The notes beneath the pieces were generated by a model. It ran no database searches. It saw only the letters and a list, made by a program, of their open reading frames with translations, and had not been told where the DNA came from. Below, piece by piece: positions 1 to 7,940 of a stretch of DNA of 64,000 nt; the first letter of the stretch is position 1; the number at the start of each line of letters is the position of its first letter. Source of the DNA: Beutenbergia cavernae DSM 12333 (lineage in GTDB: Bacteria; Actinomycetota; Actinomycetes; Actinomycetales; Beutenbergiaceae); NCBI RefSeq assembly GCF_000023105.1, contig NC_012669.1, positions 868,001 to 932,000 on the forward strand, given 5' to 3'. The translations under genes were made by a program, and so were the position numbers.

Positions 1-144
1 GAGCGTCGTGCGCCCGTGACGCTAGAGCTCGGACGCCGTGCGCCACCACGGGGAAAACACTGCGGGGCCGCCTCTGAGAGCGCTCGTCCCTCCGGCGACA
101 AACCGGTCGCGGACGGCTCGCACAGCGCCGCGGCGCCGCCGGAC
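1..144. other. window edge, no gene recognised
   Basis: These bases lie beyond the 3' end of ogt. I see no start with a ribosome site, no RNA gene and no clear terminator. The GC-rich self-complementary run near 128-138 is too short to call. Confidence 0.4.
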
Positions 145-756
145 TCAGAAGAGCGCGGGTTCCAGGGCGCCTTCGAGCTCGAGGAGGAAGCGTTTGCGGT
201 CGATCCCGCCGCCGTACCCGGTCAGTGATCCGTCGGCGCCGATGACGCGATGGCACGGGACGATGATCGACAACGGGTTCGAGCCGTTCGCGAGACCGAC
301 GGCGCGGGACGACCCGGGGTCACCCAGCGCGGCGGCGATGTCGCCGTAGCTGCGCGTCTCCCCGTACGGGATCTCGCGCAGGAGGTCCCACACCCGCAGC
401 TGGAACGGCGTGCCAGCGGGGGCGAGCGGTACGTCGAACTCACGGCGCGTCCCGGAGAAGTACTCGGCGAGCTGCCGCATCGCCTCCCGGAGCACGGGCG
501 GTGCGTCCTCCGGGTCGACCGCCAGAGCGCCGGACGAGCGGACCGCCGCCATGTCCTCCGAGGACGGCGAGAACCACACGGCCGTGAGTGCCTCCGCGCC
601 GGTCAGCAGCAGCGGCCCGATCGGCGTCGGCACGAGCACGGCGTTCGTGGCGTGCCGCAACCCCGACGACGCCCGAGCGGCCGCACGCGCGGTGGTGGCC
701 GCGTCGTCGTCGGGCCCGATCGTCAACGTCCGCGGGAACCGCACGGAAGTGCTCAT
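145..756 (-). CDS. ogt: methylated-DNA--protein-cysteine methyltransferase
   Basis: This protein removes alkyl groups from O6-alkylguanine by suicide transfer to its own cysteine. The hallmark PCHRV active-site motif is present near the C-terminus, followed by GSLTGYGGG. The segment FQLRVWDLLREIPYGETRSYGDIA is the helix-turn-helix DNA-binding part of the family. I chose the ATG at 756, which gives 203 aa, a little longer than the usual 160-190 because of a low-complexity N-terminus. An upstream in-frame start at 807 would add a Gly/Arg-rich stretch with no family match. It stands alone, divergent from cysS. Confidence 0.93.
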   Translation of the reverse strand: MSTSVRFPRTLTIGPDDDAATTARAAARASSGLRHATNAVLVPTPIGPLLLTGAEALTAVWFSPSSEDMAAVRSSGALAVDPEDAPPVLREAMRQLAEYFSGTRREFDVPLAPAGTPFQLRVWDLLREIPYGETRSYGDIAAALGDPGSSRAVGLANGSNPLSIIVPCHRVIGADGSLTGYGGGIDRKRFLLELEGALEPALF

Positions 757-913
757 GCACTGATCGTGCACCCTGCCACCGACATCGCCGCGCAGATCGG
801 CGGGCACGCCGCGGATCCGCCCCTCATGCCTCGTCGGGTATCCCAGCGCGAGCAGGGCGAGCCCTGGGCCTGAGCGAGGTTCCCCCGACGCATGGGTCCG
901 GGACCGGCGTCGG

Positions 914-919
914 TACCCT
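914..919 (+). promoter_or_regulatory. -10 box of a probable leaderless cysS mRNA
   Basis: TACCCT is followed by exactly 6 nt and then the GTG of cysS, and no Shine-Dalgarno sequence is present. This is the spacing of actinobacterial leaderless promoters. Inference from sequence only. Confidence 0.5.
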
Positions 920-925
920 TGCCCG

Positions 926-2350
926 GTGACCCTGCGCCTCTACGACTCCGCCACGCGAGCGGTGCGCGACTTCGAACCCCTCGAACCGGGCAAGGTCGGC
1001 ATCTACCTGTGTGGCGCGACGGTGCAGGGCGAGCCGCACGTGGGTCACCTGCGCAGCGTCATCGCGTTCGACGTCCTCGTGCGCTGGCTGCGACGCAGCG
1101 GGCTCGACGTCACGATGATCCGCAACGTCACCGACATCGACGACAAGATCCTCGCGAAGTCCGCCGAGGCAGGCGTGCCGTGGTGGGCGTGGGCCTACCG
1201 GCACGAGCGCGCGTTCTCCGACGCGTACGACGCCGTCGGCAACCTCCCGCCGACGTACGAGCCGCGCGCGACCGGGCACGTCGTCGAGATGATCGAGCTC
1301 ATGCAGCGCCTCGTCGATCGCGGGAACGCGTATCGCGGCAAGGACGGCAACGTGTGGTTCGACGTGCGGTCGCTGGCGGACTACGGCTCCCTCACCCGGC
1401 AGAAGCTCGAGAACATGAGCACGCTGGAGGAGGAGTCGAGCGACAAGGCCGACCCGCACGACTTCGCCCTGTGGAAGGGCCTCAAGCCGGGTGACCCGGA
1501 GACGGCGTCCTGGGAGACGCCGTTCGGCCGCGGCCGCCCGGGCTGGCACCTCGAGTGCTCGGCCATGGCGTATCGATACCTCGGCGAGACGTTCGACATC
1601 CACGGCGGGGGCATCGACCTGCGCTTTCCGCACCACGAGAACGAGCAGGCGCAGAGCCACGCCGCCGGCTACGGGTTCGCGCGGTACTGGCTGCACAACG
1701 CCTGGGTCACGGCCGGCGGCGAGAAGATGAGCAAGTCGCTCGGCAACTACCTGACCGCTGCCGAGGCGCTTGGCCGCGTGCCCGCCGTCGTCCTGCGCTA
1801 CGCGCTCGCGTCGGTGCACTACCGCTCCTCGGTGGAGTTCACCGAGGCGACCCTGGCCGAGGCCCGCGTCACGTGGGAGCGGATCGCCGGCTTCGTCACG
1901 CGCGCTGCCGAGCTCACGGGCCCGGTGGGCGACGACGGCGCCGCGCGTCTTGCTGACGTCGTCCTGCCGATCGCGTTCGTCGAGGCGATGGACGACGACC
2001 TCAACGTGTCCGCGGCGCTCGCCGTGCTGCACGAGCACATCCGCCTCGGCAACACGGCGCTGAGCTCCGGTGAGGCGGGCGACGCGGCGGCCGAGCTGAG
2101 CGCCGTCCGCGGCATGCTCGACGTGCTCGGCCTCGACCCGCTCGCCGAGCCGTGGGTGGGCGAGGCGAGCGCCACGCCGCTGCGGGGCGCCGTCGACGTC
2201 CTCGTCGAAGGCGTCCTGGCGGACCGGTCCGCGGCACGTGCCGCGAAGGACTGGGCGCGTGCCGACGCGCTGCGCGACCAGCTCGCGGCGGCGGGCGTCG
2301 TCGTCGAGGACTCACCCAGCGGTGCCCGCTGGACGATCAAGGGAACGTGA
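926..2350 (+). CDS. cysS: cysteinyl-tRNA synthetase
   Basis: This class I synthetase charges tRNA-Cys with cysteine in the cytoplasm. The HIGH-type motif HVGH follows the zinc-binding cysteine in YLCGATVQG, and the KMSKS loop reads KMSKSLGN. The internal [11 protein letters not shown] and [14 protein letters not shown] blocks are typical of CysRS. At 474 aa it has the normal length. The related mycothiol enzyme MshC was considered, but the full anticodon-recognition C-terminus and the ATVQ signature favour CysS. The GTG start lies 6 nt behind a -10 box. rlmB starts 5 nt after the stop, so the two are cotranscribed, a pairing common in actinobacteria. Confidence 0.96.
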   Translation: MTLRLYDSATRAVRDFEPLEPGKVGIYLCGATVQGEPHVGHLRSVIAFDVLVRWLRRSGLDVTMIRNVTDIDDKILAKSAEAGVPWWAWAYRHERAFSDAYDAVGNLPPTYEPRATGHVVEMIELMQRLVDRGNAYRGKDGNVWFDVRSLADYGSLTRQKLENMSTLEEESSDKADPHDFALWKGLKPGDPETASWETPFGRGRPGWHLECSAMAYRYLGETFDIHGGGIDLRFPHHENEQAQSHAAGYGFARYWLHNAWVTAGGEKMSKSLGNYLTAAEALGRVPAVVLRYALASVHYRSSVEFTEATLAEARVTWERIAGFVTRAAELTGPVGDDGAARLADVVLPIAFVEAMDDDLNVSAALAVLHEHIRLGNTALSSGEAGDAAAELSAVRGMLDVLGLDPLAEPWVGEASATPLRGAVDVLVEGVLADRSAARAAKDWARADALRDQLAAAGVVVEDSPSGARWTIKGT

Positions 2351-2355
2351 GAGAC

Positions 2356-3330
2356 ATGCCGGGCAACTCCAAGCGCCGCGGCGCCGTCCGCAAGCCGGGG
2401 AGCAAGAAGGGGCCGACCGTCGGGTCGGGCGGCCAGCGCCGTCGCGGTCTCGAGGGTCGCGGGCCCACGCCGAAGGCGACCGAACGCACCGGGCATCCCG
2501 CCCAGCGGAAGGCTGCCGCGGCCGAGCGACGCGCGGCCACCCGGCCGGGCGGGGCCGGCGCACAGGGCCGGAGCGGCACCCAGCGCCAGCGCGGCACCGA
2601 GGTGATCGGCGGCCGCAACTCCGTGCTCGAGGCGCTCCGCGCGCGGATCCCGGCCACCACGCTGTACGTCGCGTCGCGGGTCGACGCCGACGACCGGATC
2701 CGCGAGATCCTCCGCATCGGCACGGGCCGTGCGCTCCCGCTCATCGAGACGACGAAGACCGAGCTCGACCGGCTCGCCGACGGCGCCGTCCACCAGGGCG
2801 TCGTGCTCGCCGTCCCGCCGTACGACTACGCCGAGCCGGCCGAGCTCCTCGAGGCGGCCGAGCGTTCCGGGACGCCGGCGCTCGTCATCGCGCTGGACAG
2901 CATCACGGACCCGCGCAACCTGGGTGCGGTGCTGCGGTCGGCCGGTGCGTTCGGTGCGCACGGCGTGCTCGTTCCGGCGCGCCGCAGCGCGGGAGTCACG
3001 GCTGCCGCGTGGAAGACGTCGGCGGGCGCGGCCGCCCGGGTGCCCGTGGCGCGTGCGACGAACCTGGTGCGCGCCCTGCAGGAGTACCAGGCGGCGGGCT
3101 GCTTCGTGGTGGGGCTCGACGGCGACGGGCCGGGCATGGTCGGCGACCTGCCGGTGGCGGACGGGCCGGTCGTGCTCGTCGTCGGCTCCGAGGGCAAGGG
3201 GCTCTCGCGGCTCGTGCGGGAGACGTGCGACGTCGTCGCCGCGATCCCGATCGCGTCGAGCGTCGAGAGCCTCAACGCCTCGGTCGCGGCGTCGATCGCG
3301 TTGTACGAGGTCGCGCGGCGCCGCGCCTGA
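2356..3330 (+). CDS. rlmB: 23S rRNA (guanosine-2'-O)-methyltransferase RlmB-type (SpoU/TrmH)
   Basis: A SPOUT-fold methyltransferase, 324 aa. Residues 1-81 are a basic, Gly/Lys/Arg-rich low-complexity extension, probably RNA-binding. The TrmH substrate-binding domain follows from VIGGRNSVLEAL. The three SpoU motifs are all present: DPRNLGAVLRSAGAFG, VVLVVGSEGKGLSRLV and ASSVESLNASVAASIALYE. Known RlmB uses SAM to methylate G2251 of 23S rRNA; the exact target here is inferred. I chose the ATG at 2356, just behind the cysS stop, rather than the in-frame starts inside cysS. Confidence 0.93.
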   Translation: MPGNSKRRGAVRKPGSKKGPTVGSGGQRRRGLEGRGPTPKATERTGHPAQRKAAAAERRAATRPGGAGAQGRSGTQRQRGTEVIGGRNSVLEALRARIPATTLYVASRVDADDRIREILRIGTGRALPLIETTKTELDRLADGAVHQGVVLAVPPYDYAEPAELLEAAERSGTPALVIALDSITDPRNLGAVLRSAGAFGAHGVLVPARRSAGVTAAAWKTSAGAAARVPVARATNLVRALQEYQAAGCFVVGLDGDGPGMVGDLPVADGPVVLVVGSEGKGLSRLVRETCDVVAAIPIASSVESLNASVAASIALYEVARRRA

Positions 3331-3379
3331 CGCGATCCCGCCTGGCTCGGGCCTGGCGGGGACCGGAGCGGCGCGGCGC

Positions 3380-4627
3380 TCAGTCGTCGGCGATGGCGGC
3401 CAGCGTGGCCGTGTCGAGCCCGAGCACCGCCTGCTCGTCCGGCCGGTGGCGCAGGACGTTGTCGATGTAGCTCTTCACCGCCTCCGGCATGGGCACGTCG
3501 CGTTCCTGCTGCTGCGAGATGTACCAGCGGTGCTCCAGCACCTCGTGGAACACCTCCGCGGGTTCGAGCTTGCCCCGCATCTCGCGCGGGACGGCCCGCA
3601 CGGTGGGCTCGAACACCTCGGTGAGCCAGTCGTGCGCCACGAACTCCTCGTCCTCGCCCAGGCGGTCGGTGCCGGCGCGGTACGCGTCCATGTCGTTGAG
3701 CAGGCGGCGCGCCTGGTTCTCCTGGACGTCGAGACCCGTGAGCCGCATGAGGCGGCGGTGGTGGTGCCCGGCGTCGACGACCTTCGGCTGGATGCGCACG
3801 CTCGTGCCGTCGATGTCGGTGGACATCTCGAGCTCCCCGACGTCGTACCCCAGGTCGTTCAACCGGTCGATGCGCGCCGCGACGCGCCACAGCTCGTCGG
3901 TCTCGAACGACTCGGAGACGGTGAGCTCCTGCCACAGCTCCTCGTACCGGTGCACGATCATCTCGCCCACCGTCACGGTGTCCACGGAGGAGTCGAGCAG
4001 CTCGCCCGCCTCGAGGTCCATGAGCTCGCCGATGATGTTGACGCGCGCGATCTCCAGGTCGTACGCCCGCTGCCCGTCGGTGAGCCGTTCGTGCAGGTCG
4101 CCGGTCTCCGCGTCGACGAGGTACGCCGCGAAGGCGCCGGCGTCGCGCCGGAACAGCGTGTTGGAGAGGGAGACGTCGCCCCAGTAGAAGCCCACGAGGT
4201 GCAGCCGCACGAGCAGGACGGCGAGCGCGTCGATCAGCCTGGTCGCCGTGTCCGGACGCAGGTACTGGCTGAACAGGGCGCGGTACGGCAGCGAGAACTG
4301 CAGGTGCTTGGTGATGAGCACGGAGTCGAGCGGTTCGCCGTCCGGCGCCGAGCGGCCGGTGATGACGCCGACCGGCTCGACCGACGGCACGTCGAGCCGG
4401 GCCAGCTGCCGCAGCAGCTCGTACTCGCGGTACGCGACGGTCTCGCCGATCTCCTTGACGGCGATGACCCGGCCGGACAGCCGCACGAAGCGGACGACGT
4501 GCCGGGAGATGCCGCGGGGGAGCGCGGCGAGCACGTCCTCCGGCCACTCCTCGAGCGGGATGTGCCACGGCAGCGTCAGCAGGGCGGGGTCAGGGGAAGC
4601 CGCCGTGATCTGCAGGGACGGGCGCAT
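3380..4627 (-). CDS. DUF4032 protein with lipopolysaccharide-kinase-like N-terminus
   Basis: A 415-aa protein. The N-terminal half resembles an atypical kinase fold: a lysine in RVIAVKEIG, then HLVGFYWGDVSLSNTLFRR in the place of a catalytic loop, then AYLVDAETGD as the metal-binding part. The C-terminal half (about 220-400) matches the DUF4032 type, with LNDMDAYRAGTDRL and a WYISQQ block. It is probably a cytosolic small-molecule or protein kinase of unknown substrate. It converges on rlmB. The ATG at 4627 was chosen because upstream residues are Ala/Pro/Arg-rich and unlike the family. Confidence 0.8.
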   Translation of the reverse strand: MRPSLQITAASPDPALLTLPWHIPLEEWPEDVLAALPRGISRHVVRFVRLSGRVIAVKEIGETVAYREYELLRQLARLDVPSVEPVGVITGRSAPDGEPLDSVLITKHLQFSLPYRALFSQYLRPDTATRLIDALAVLLVRLHLVGFYWGDVSLSNTLFRRDAGAFAAYLVDAETGDLHERLTDGQRAYDLEIARVNIIGELMDLEAGELLDSSVDTVTVGEMIVHRYEELWQELTVSESFETDELWRVAARIDRLNDLGYDVGELEMSTDIDGTSVRIQPKVVDAGHHHRRLMRLTGLDVQENQARRLLNDMDAYRAGTDRLGEDEEFVAHDWLTEVFEPTVRAVPREMRGKLEPAEVFHEVLEHRWYISQQQERDVPMPEAVKSYIDNVLRHRPDEQAVLGLDTATLAAIADD

Positions 4628-4688
4628 GGGGACGATTCTCGCAGAGCCCGCGCGCGGTCCCGGCGTGCTGGCGCGAGGGGTCACGGAC

Positions 4689-5594
4689 TCAGCACCGCTC
4701 CTCCACGTGCCCTGCCACACCTGCGGGCACGAGGCCACGGTCGCGCAGCACGACGAGCGGCGCCCGGTCCGGCGAGGCGCACACCTCGGCGAACGGCACC
4801 GCCAGCGAGTCGGCGTACTCGACCTGCAGGACGTGCTCCCCGTACGCGTCCGTGTACGCGGTGCACTCCCCGAACGCGAAGCACTCCTCCGTGACGGCGA
4901 AGTCGAACCCGACCGCCCCGCGTGCGCTCGCCGCCGCCTCCGCGGCGTTCTTCTGCCCGACGGCGAGGCCGAGCTGGTGCGCGAGGTCCGCGTACGCCGT
5001 CGCGAGAGCGAGGTTCCCGTCCTCGCTGAGCGCGTCGAACCGCGCGAACGTGTCGAGGTTGTCGATCTCGACCGCCCGGTACCCGGCCGCCGCGCACCGT
5101 TCGATCGCCGGGCCCACGATCGCCAGGATGCCCTCGCGGTTCTCCGGTGTGCGCGGGTCGAGCACGTACTCGTCCGGCCAGGCGGGGTCGACGACGGCGC
5201 CGGTGGAGTCGTGCAGGACGAGCTCGGGGTTCTCGCGCAGCCACGTCTCCGCCTCGGCCGGCTGCGTCTGGAACCCGTTGACGTAGCAGACCGAGTACAC
5301 GCCGGGTGCGGGCTCCTCGGTGGAGTCGCGGACGACGACCGTCACACCCGGCGCCGGGTCGTACGCACCGCCGAGCTGGTAGTCGAGGCCGCCCGACGTC
5401 GGCGGCGGCGTCACCTCGGCGTCGTGGCCGCGCGTGGGGTCCGGGCCGTCATCCGGCGCCGCCCAGCAGCCGACGGCTGCCAGCAGGACGGCGACGGAGC
5501 CGGCCACCCGGGCAGCCCTGCTCACGACGCGAGGGCGAGTCTCCGACCGGCGCCGCCCGCGCGGCGGCGTCCGCAGGGAGGATCCGTGCGTCAT
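4689..5594 (-). CDS. GH114-type glycosidase, predicted exported lipoprotein
   Basis: A 301-aa protein. The N-terminus has Arg residues followed by a hydrophobic stretch ending AVLLAAVGCWA, a lipobox, so the protein is probably surface-anchored. The body has the glycoside hydrolase family 114 pattern (TIM barrel related to endo-alpha-1,4-polygalactosaminidase): DYQLGGAYDP, VYSVCYVNGFQTQP, GYRAVEIDNLDTF and GLAVGQKNA, then DFAVTEECFAFGEC. The acidic residue in EIDN is the likely catalytic group. The family attacks galactosaminogalactan-like polymers; the real substrate here is unknown. The ATG at 5594 places the signal sequence near the N-terminus. Confidence 0.8.
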   Translation of the reverse strand: MTHGSSLRTPPRGRRRSETRPRVVSRAARVAGSVAVLLAAVGCWAAPDDGPDPTRGHDAEVTPPPTSGGLDYQLGGAYDPAPGVTVVVRDSTEEPAPGVYSVCYVNGFQTQPAEAETWLRENPELVLHDSTGAVVDPAWPDEYVLDPRTPENREGILAIVGPAIERCAAAGYRAVEIDNLDTFARFDALSEDGNLALATAYADLAHQLGLAVGQKNAAEAAASARGAVGFDFAVTEECFAFGECTAYTDAYGEHVLQVEYADSLAVPFAEVCASPDRAPLVVLRDRGLVPAGVAGHVEERC

Positions 5595-5647
5595 GACCGC
5601 AACGATCCTCCCCGGTCCGGGTCCGTGCGCCGGCGATGCGCAGGACT

Positions 5648-5686
5648 GGGGTGGATCCGGGAGCGCATCGCTCCCGAAACCACCCC
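5648..5686 (-). terminator. hairpin terminator after the ABC ATPase
   Basis: Two nested stems: GGGGTGG pairs with CCACCCC outside, and CGGGAGCG pairs with CGCTCCCG inside around a CAT loop. It starts 48 nt beyond the stop of the 5734-6507 gene. There is no U-tract, as is common in high-GC actinobacteria. Confidence 0.65.
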
Positions 5687-5733
5687 GATCGCTCGACATC
5701 CGCCGCCCGCCGCCTGGGCGAGGGGCGCCGTCG

Positions 5734-6507
5734 TCAGCGGAAGCGCTGCAGCGCGAGCGGCGCGGCCTCGGCCAGGTCGCGCACGACCTGGTGCTCGCCG
5801 CGGGCCAGGACGTCGGCCAGCTGGCCGGACGCGACGAACTCGCCGTCCGCGAGGACGTGCACGTGGGACGTCAGGCGCTCGACGACCTCGAGGTCGTGCG
5901 ACACCAGGAGCACGCCCATGTCGAGCGAGGACACGACGCCGGCCAGGCGCCGGACGATCTCGCCGCGCGCCTGGGGGTCGATGGCGGTGAGCGGCTCGTC
6001 GAGGAGCAGGATCTCCGGGCGCGTCGCCAGGGCGGACGCGAGCGCGACGCGCTGCCGCTCGCCGCCGGAGAGCGTGCGCACGGCGCGGAGGGCGTACCGC
6101 TCCTCGAGGGCCACGAAGTCGAGGAGCTGCGGGATCGACGTCGCGTGCGCCCGGCCGGCCTTGCGCGCATCAGCGAGCGCACCCTTGAGCGTGCGCTCCA
6201 CGGTGACGCGAGGGTCGTTGACCACGAGCCCGTCCTGCGACACGGAGCGCACGTCGGCCCGGAACAGCTTCTTGTCGCGTCGCGACAGCCGCGCGCTCGA
6301 GCGCCCGCGGTAGGTGGCGTGGCCGCGGGACGGCCGAACCTGGCCGACCAGCGCCCGGATGAGCGTGGACTTGCCCGCCCCGGACTCGCCGACGACGCCG
6401 ATCGGCGCGGCGCCGGGCACGAGCTCGAGGTCGACGCCGCGGAGCACGTCGGCGCCGCCGTAGCCCGCCCAGAGTTCCTTCGCCTGCAGTACCGCCTGGG
6501 TGCTCAT
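5734..6507 (-). CDS. orphan ABC transporter ATP-binding protein (oligopeptide/nickel-type)
   Basis: A 257-aa nucleotide-binding subunit. Walker A reads GESGAGKST, the signature is LSGGERQRVALASALATRP, Walker B is ILLLDEPLTAID and the switch histidine is in LLVSHD. The overall pattern (VSQDG at the Q-loop, DPRVTVERTL after it) resembles the OppF/DppF class rather than sugar importers. No matching permease or binding protein lies next to it, so its partner must be elsewhere. Its own strong terminator separates it from the GH114 gene, and the msiK terminator separates it from the next ATPase. Confidence 0.85.
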   Translation of the reverse strand: MSTQAVLQAKELWAGYGGADVLRGVDLELVPGAAPIGVVGESGAGKSTLIRALVGQVRPSRGHATYRGRSSARLSRRDKKLFRADVRSVSQDGLVVNDPRVTVERTLKGALADARKAGRAHATSIPQLLDFVALEERYALRAVRTLSGGERQRVALASALATRPEILLLDEPLTAIDPQARGEIVRRLAGVVSSLDMGVLLVSHDLEVVERLTSHVHVLADGEFVASGQLADVLARGEHQVVRDLAEAAPLALQRFR

Positions 6508-6585
6508 GCCGCGCTCGGGTCCGTTCCTTCGCAGAAGTCCATCAGTGGTCCATCGTCACACGCCGGACGACGTGCCCCGTGCACG

Positions 6586-6623
6586 GCGAAGGCGGCCCCT
6601 CCCGCAGGAGGGACCGCCTTCGC
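6586..6623 (-). terminator. strong hairpin terminator after msiK
   Basis: GCGAAGGCGG pairs with CCGCCTTCGC (10 bp), and an inner CCCTCC/GGAGGG stem closes on a CGCA loop. It begins 27 nt past the msiK stop and has no U-tract. Confidence 0.8.
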
Positions 6624-6649
6624 ACGTGCACGCAGTCCGTGGCGCGGGG

Positions 6650-7777
6650 TCAGCCCGGGAGGCGCTCGCCCGTCGTCGCCGAGAAGCTGTGCTGCTCGCC
6701 GGCGCGGATCTTCACCCACACCTTCTCGCCCTTGTCGGGCGTGCGGCGCGGGTCGACGCGCACGATCAGCTGCGCCTCACCAGCGCCGGAGGTGATGTGC
6801 TCCGCCAGCTCCTGGTCCCCGGCGAGCCGGCCGTACACGAACGCGTCGGAGCCGAGCTCCTCGACGAGGTCGACCTGCACCGGGAACGCACCCTCGGAAC
6901 CCTCGGTCGCGACGTCGAGCGACTCCGGACGGAAGCCGAGCGTGATCTTCTTGTTGTCGGAGTCGGTGACGCCGCCGAGCGTCTCGCGGCTGAGCGGGAT
7001 GCGGGCGGGGCCGAGCACCGCGGCAGAGTCCTCGATGTGGAACTCGCCGAGGTTCATCGCCGGCGAGCCGATGAAGCCCGCGACGAAGGTGTTCGCCGGC
7101 TTGTCGTACATGTCGCGCGGCGTGCCGACCTGCTGGAGCAGGCCGTCCTTGAGCACCGCGATGCGGTCGCCCATCGTGAGGGCCTCGGTCTGGTCGTGCG
7201 TGACGTAGACGGTGGTGACGCCGAGACGGCGCTGCAGCGACGCGATCTGCGTACGCGTGGAGACGCGGAGCTTGGCGTCGAGGTTCGACAGCGGCTCGTC
7301 CATGAGGAACACCTGCGGCTGACGCACGATGGCGCGGCCCATGGCGACACGCTGACGCTGACCGCCGGAGAGCGCCTTCGGCTTGCGGTCGAGGTACTCG
7401 GACAGGTCGAGGATCTTCGCGGCCTCGGCGACCCGCTGGCGGATCTCCGCCTTCGGCTTGCCGGCGATCTTGAGCGCGAAGCCCATGTTGTCGGCGACGG
7501 ACATGTGCGGGTACAGCGCGTAGTTCTGGAACACCATCGCGATGTCGCGGTCCTTCGGCTGGACGTCGGTGACGTCGCGGTCGCCGATGAGGATCCGGCC
7601 GGCGTTGACGTCCTCGAGGCCCGCGAGCATGCGGAGCGAGGTCGACTTACCGCATCCGGAGGGGCCGACGAGGACGAGGAACTCGCCGTCTGCCACCTCG
7701 AGGTTGAGGGCATCGACGGCGGGGCGCTCGGTCCCGGGGTAGATGCGGGTGGCGTGGTCGAACGTGACTGAAGCCAT
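6650..7777 (-). CDS. msiK: MsiK/UgpC-type ATPase for multiple sugar importers
   Basis: A 375-aa CUT1-family ATPase. Walker A is GPSGCGKST (38-46), followed by the Q-loop MVFQNYALYPHMSV, signature LSGGQRQRVAMGRAIV, Walker B VFLMDEPLSNLD and the switch VTHDQTEA. The last ~140 residues form the OB/TOBE domain of MalK/UgpC proteins. In Streptomyces the homologue MsiK energises several sugar importers that lack their own ATPase. All three sugar permease operons in this window lack one, so this gene is the natural partner for all of them. The ATG at 7777 has an AAGGGA ribosome site and its own terminator. Confidence 0.88.
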   Translation of the reverse strand: MASVTFDHATRIYPGTERPAVDALNLEVADGEFLVLVGPSGCGKSTSLRMLAGLEDVNAGRILIGDRDVTDVQPKDRDIAMVFQNYALYPHMSVADNMGFALKIAGKPKAEIRQRVAEAAKILDLSEYLDRKPKALSGGQRQRVAMGRAIVRQPQVFLMDEPLSNLDAKLRVSTRTQIASLQRRLGVTTVYVTHDQTEALTMGDRIAVLKDGLLQQVGTPRDMYDKPANTFVAGFIGSPAMNLGEFHIEDSAAVLGPARIPLSRETLGGVTDSDNKKITLGFRPESLDVATEGSEGAFPVQVDLVEELGSDAFVYGRLAGDQELAEHITSGAGEAQLIVRVDPRRTPDKGEKVWVKIRAGEQHSFSATTGERLPG

Positions 7778-7796
7778 GCCAGAGTCATCCCTTCAC

Positions 7797-7814
7797 CGGC
7801 AGGTACGTGCCGGA
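7797..7814. promoter_or_regulatory. inverted repeat upstream of msiK, possible operator
   Basis: CCGGCA and TGCCGG are separated by 6 nt, just upstream of the msiK ribosome site. It is short and GC-rich, so it could be chance. No regulator is assigned. Confidence 0.25.
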
Positions 7815-7940
7815 CGATCCGTTGTGAAGAGTGGCAGCGATGTCGGCGCTGACACGACCTGACCCGCCAGGCCCGGGTGGACCTCGAGGGAGCAAGCTGA
7901 CGTCAGTGTGCCACACCCCGGGCGGAGGTCGTGACGAGTC

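Noticed and set aside
926-2350. Mycothiol ligase MshC in place of CysS
   Set aside because: Length, the ATVQ signature and the C-terminal region fit cysteinyl-tRNA synthetase, and the rlmB neighbour supports it.
3337-3360. Terminator between rlmB and the DUF4032 gene
   Set aside because: Only a 6-bp CCCGCC/GGCGGG stem with a 12-nt loop; too weak next to the other hairpins here.
2729-4894. A 721-codon plus-strand reading frame across rlmB, DUF4032 and GH114
   Set aside because: It is antisense to two clear genes, is Arg/Ser/Pro-rich without any motif, and arises from high GC lowering stop frequency.
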